The notes under the pieces are model-generated. The model saw only the letters and a program-made list of their open reading frames with translations. It ran no database searches and was not told the DNA's origin. Position numbers and translations under genes: made by a program. Below, piece after piece: positions 13,788-13,811 of a stretch of DNA of 13,811 nt. Where the stretch lies: assembly GCA_027345905.1 (NCBI GenBank), contig DAIETC010000077.1, positions 1-13,811 of the forward strand. The letters run 5' to 3'. Origin of the DNA: Kineosporiaceae bacterium. GTDB taxonomy: Bacteria; Actinomycetota; Actinomycetes; Actinomycetales; Angustibacteraceae. Within the stretch, counting starts at the first letter, position 1. Every line of letters begins with the position of its first letter.

Positions 13788-13811
13788 ACGCGGCGCGCGG
13801 CGGTGCGCACG
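13764..13811 (+). repeat. 21-bp direct repeat with 27-bp period across the larB stop, reaching the window edge
   Basis: Bases 13764-13784 are repeated exactly at 13791-13811, separated by the six bases TGAACG (which include the larB stop). The second copy ends at the last base of the window, so the repeat may extend further. Confidence 0.75.
13784..13811 (+). CDS. Possible start of the next gene, cut by the right edge (larC candidate by context)
   Basis: GTG at 13784-13786 overlaps the larB stop (GTGA) and opens a frame reading MNAARGGAH to the end of the window. Only nine codons are visible and none is diagnostic. The larC suggestion rests solely on the common larB-larC pairing. Confidence 0.25.

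Noticed and set aside
1..13811. Mobile element, phage, CRISPR, toxin-antitoxin or biosynthetic cluster
   Set aside because: No transposase, integrase, repeat-spacer array, small toxin pair or tailoring enzymes were seen. Base composition looks uniform throughout.

Overview
This window reads as ordinary chromosomal DNA from a high-G+C actinomycete. The evidence is the extreme G/C bias, dense gene packing with 4-bp ATGA overlaps, GTG starts, a bacterial proteasome activator (Bpa/PafE), a conservon-type nitrate-sensing histidine kinase and actinobacterial-style SerS and PheA sequences. The genus cannot be fixed from what is visible. I found no rRNA, tRNA, CRISPR array, transposase or phage gene.

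Layout, left to right. (1) 1-2142, minus: a large membrane sensor kinase (NIT, HAMP and HATPase domains) running off the left edge; any conservon partners would lie outside the window. (2) 2284-3863, plus: a MobA-like nucleotidyltransferase overlapping a PIG3-type quinone oxidoreductase. (3) 3853-4029, minus: a start-less C-terminal fragment that looks like a decayed DUF4262 gene. (4) 4102-6252, plus: Bpa, a ribokinase and a LURP-one-like protein, the last two overlapping by 4 bp. (5) 6215-9458, minus: serS followed by two HAD phosphatases, with a 302-bp gap between the HAD genes that holds an unusual repeat-built palindrome. (6) 9603-12026, plus: a tightly overlapping trio of a diacylglycerol-kinase-family lipid kinase and two PAP2 phosphatases. 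(7) 12003-12983, minus: pheA, divergent from larB (13080-13787, plus), with a shared inverted repeat between them. A further gene, perhaps larC, may begin at 13784.

Functional themes. The lipid kinase plus two PAP2 phosphatases could form a phosphorylation/dephosphorylation module on lipid phosphates. SerS and PheA are housekeeping amino-acid functions. LarB points to nickel-pincer cofactor synthesis. Bpa recruits substrates to the 20S proteasome without ATP.

I see no obviously new multi-gene system. The points most worth a second look are regulatory or evolutionary. They are the repeat-built palindrome at 7212-7288, the symmetric pheA/larB promoter palindrome, three apparently leaderless GTG genes, the DUF4262 remnant, and a 27-bp-period tandem duplication across the larB stop codon at the right edge.
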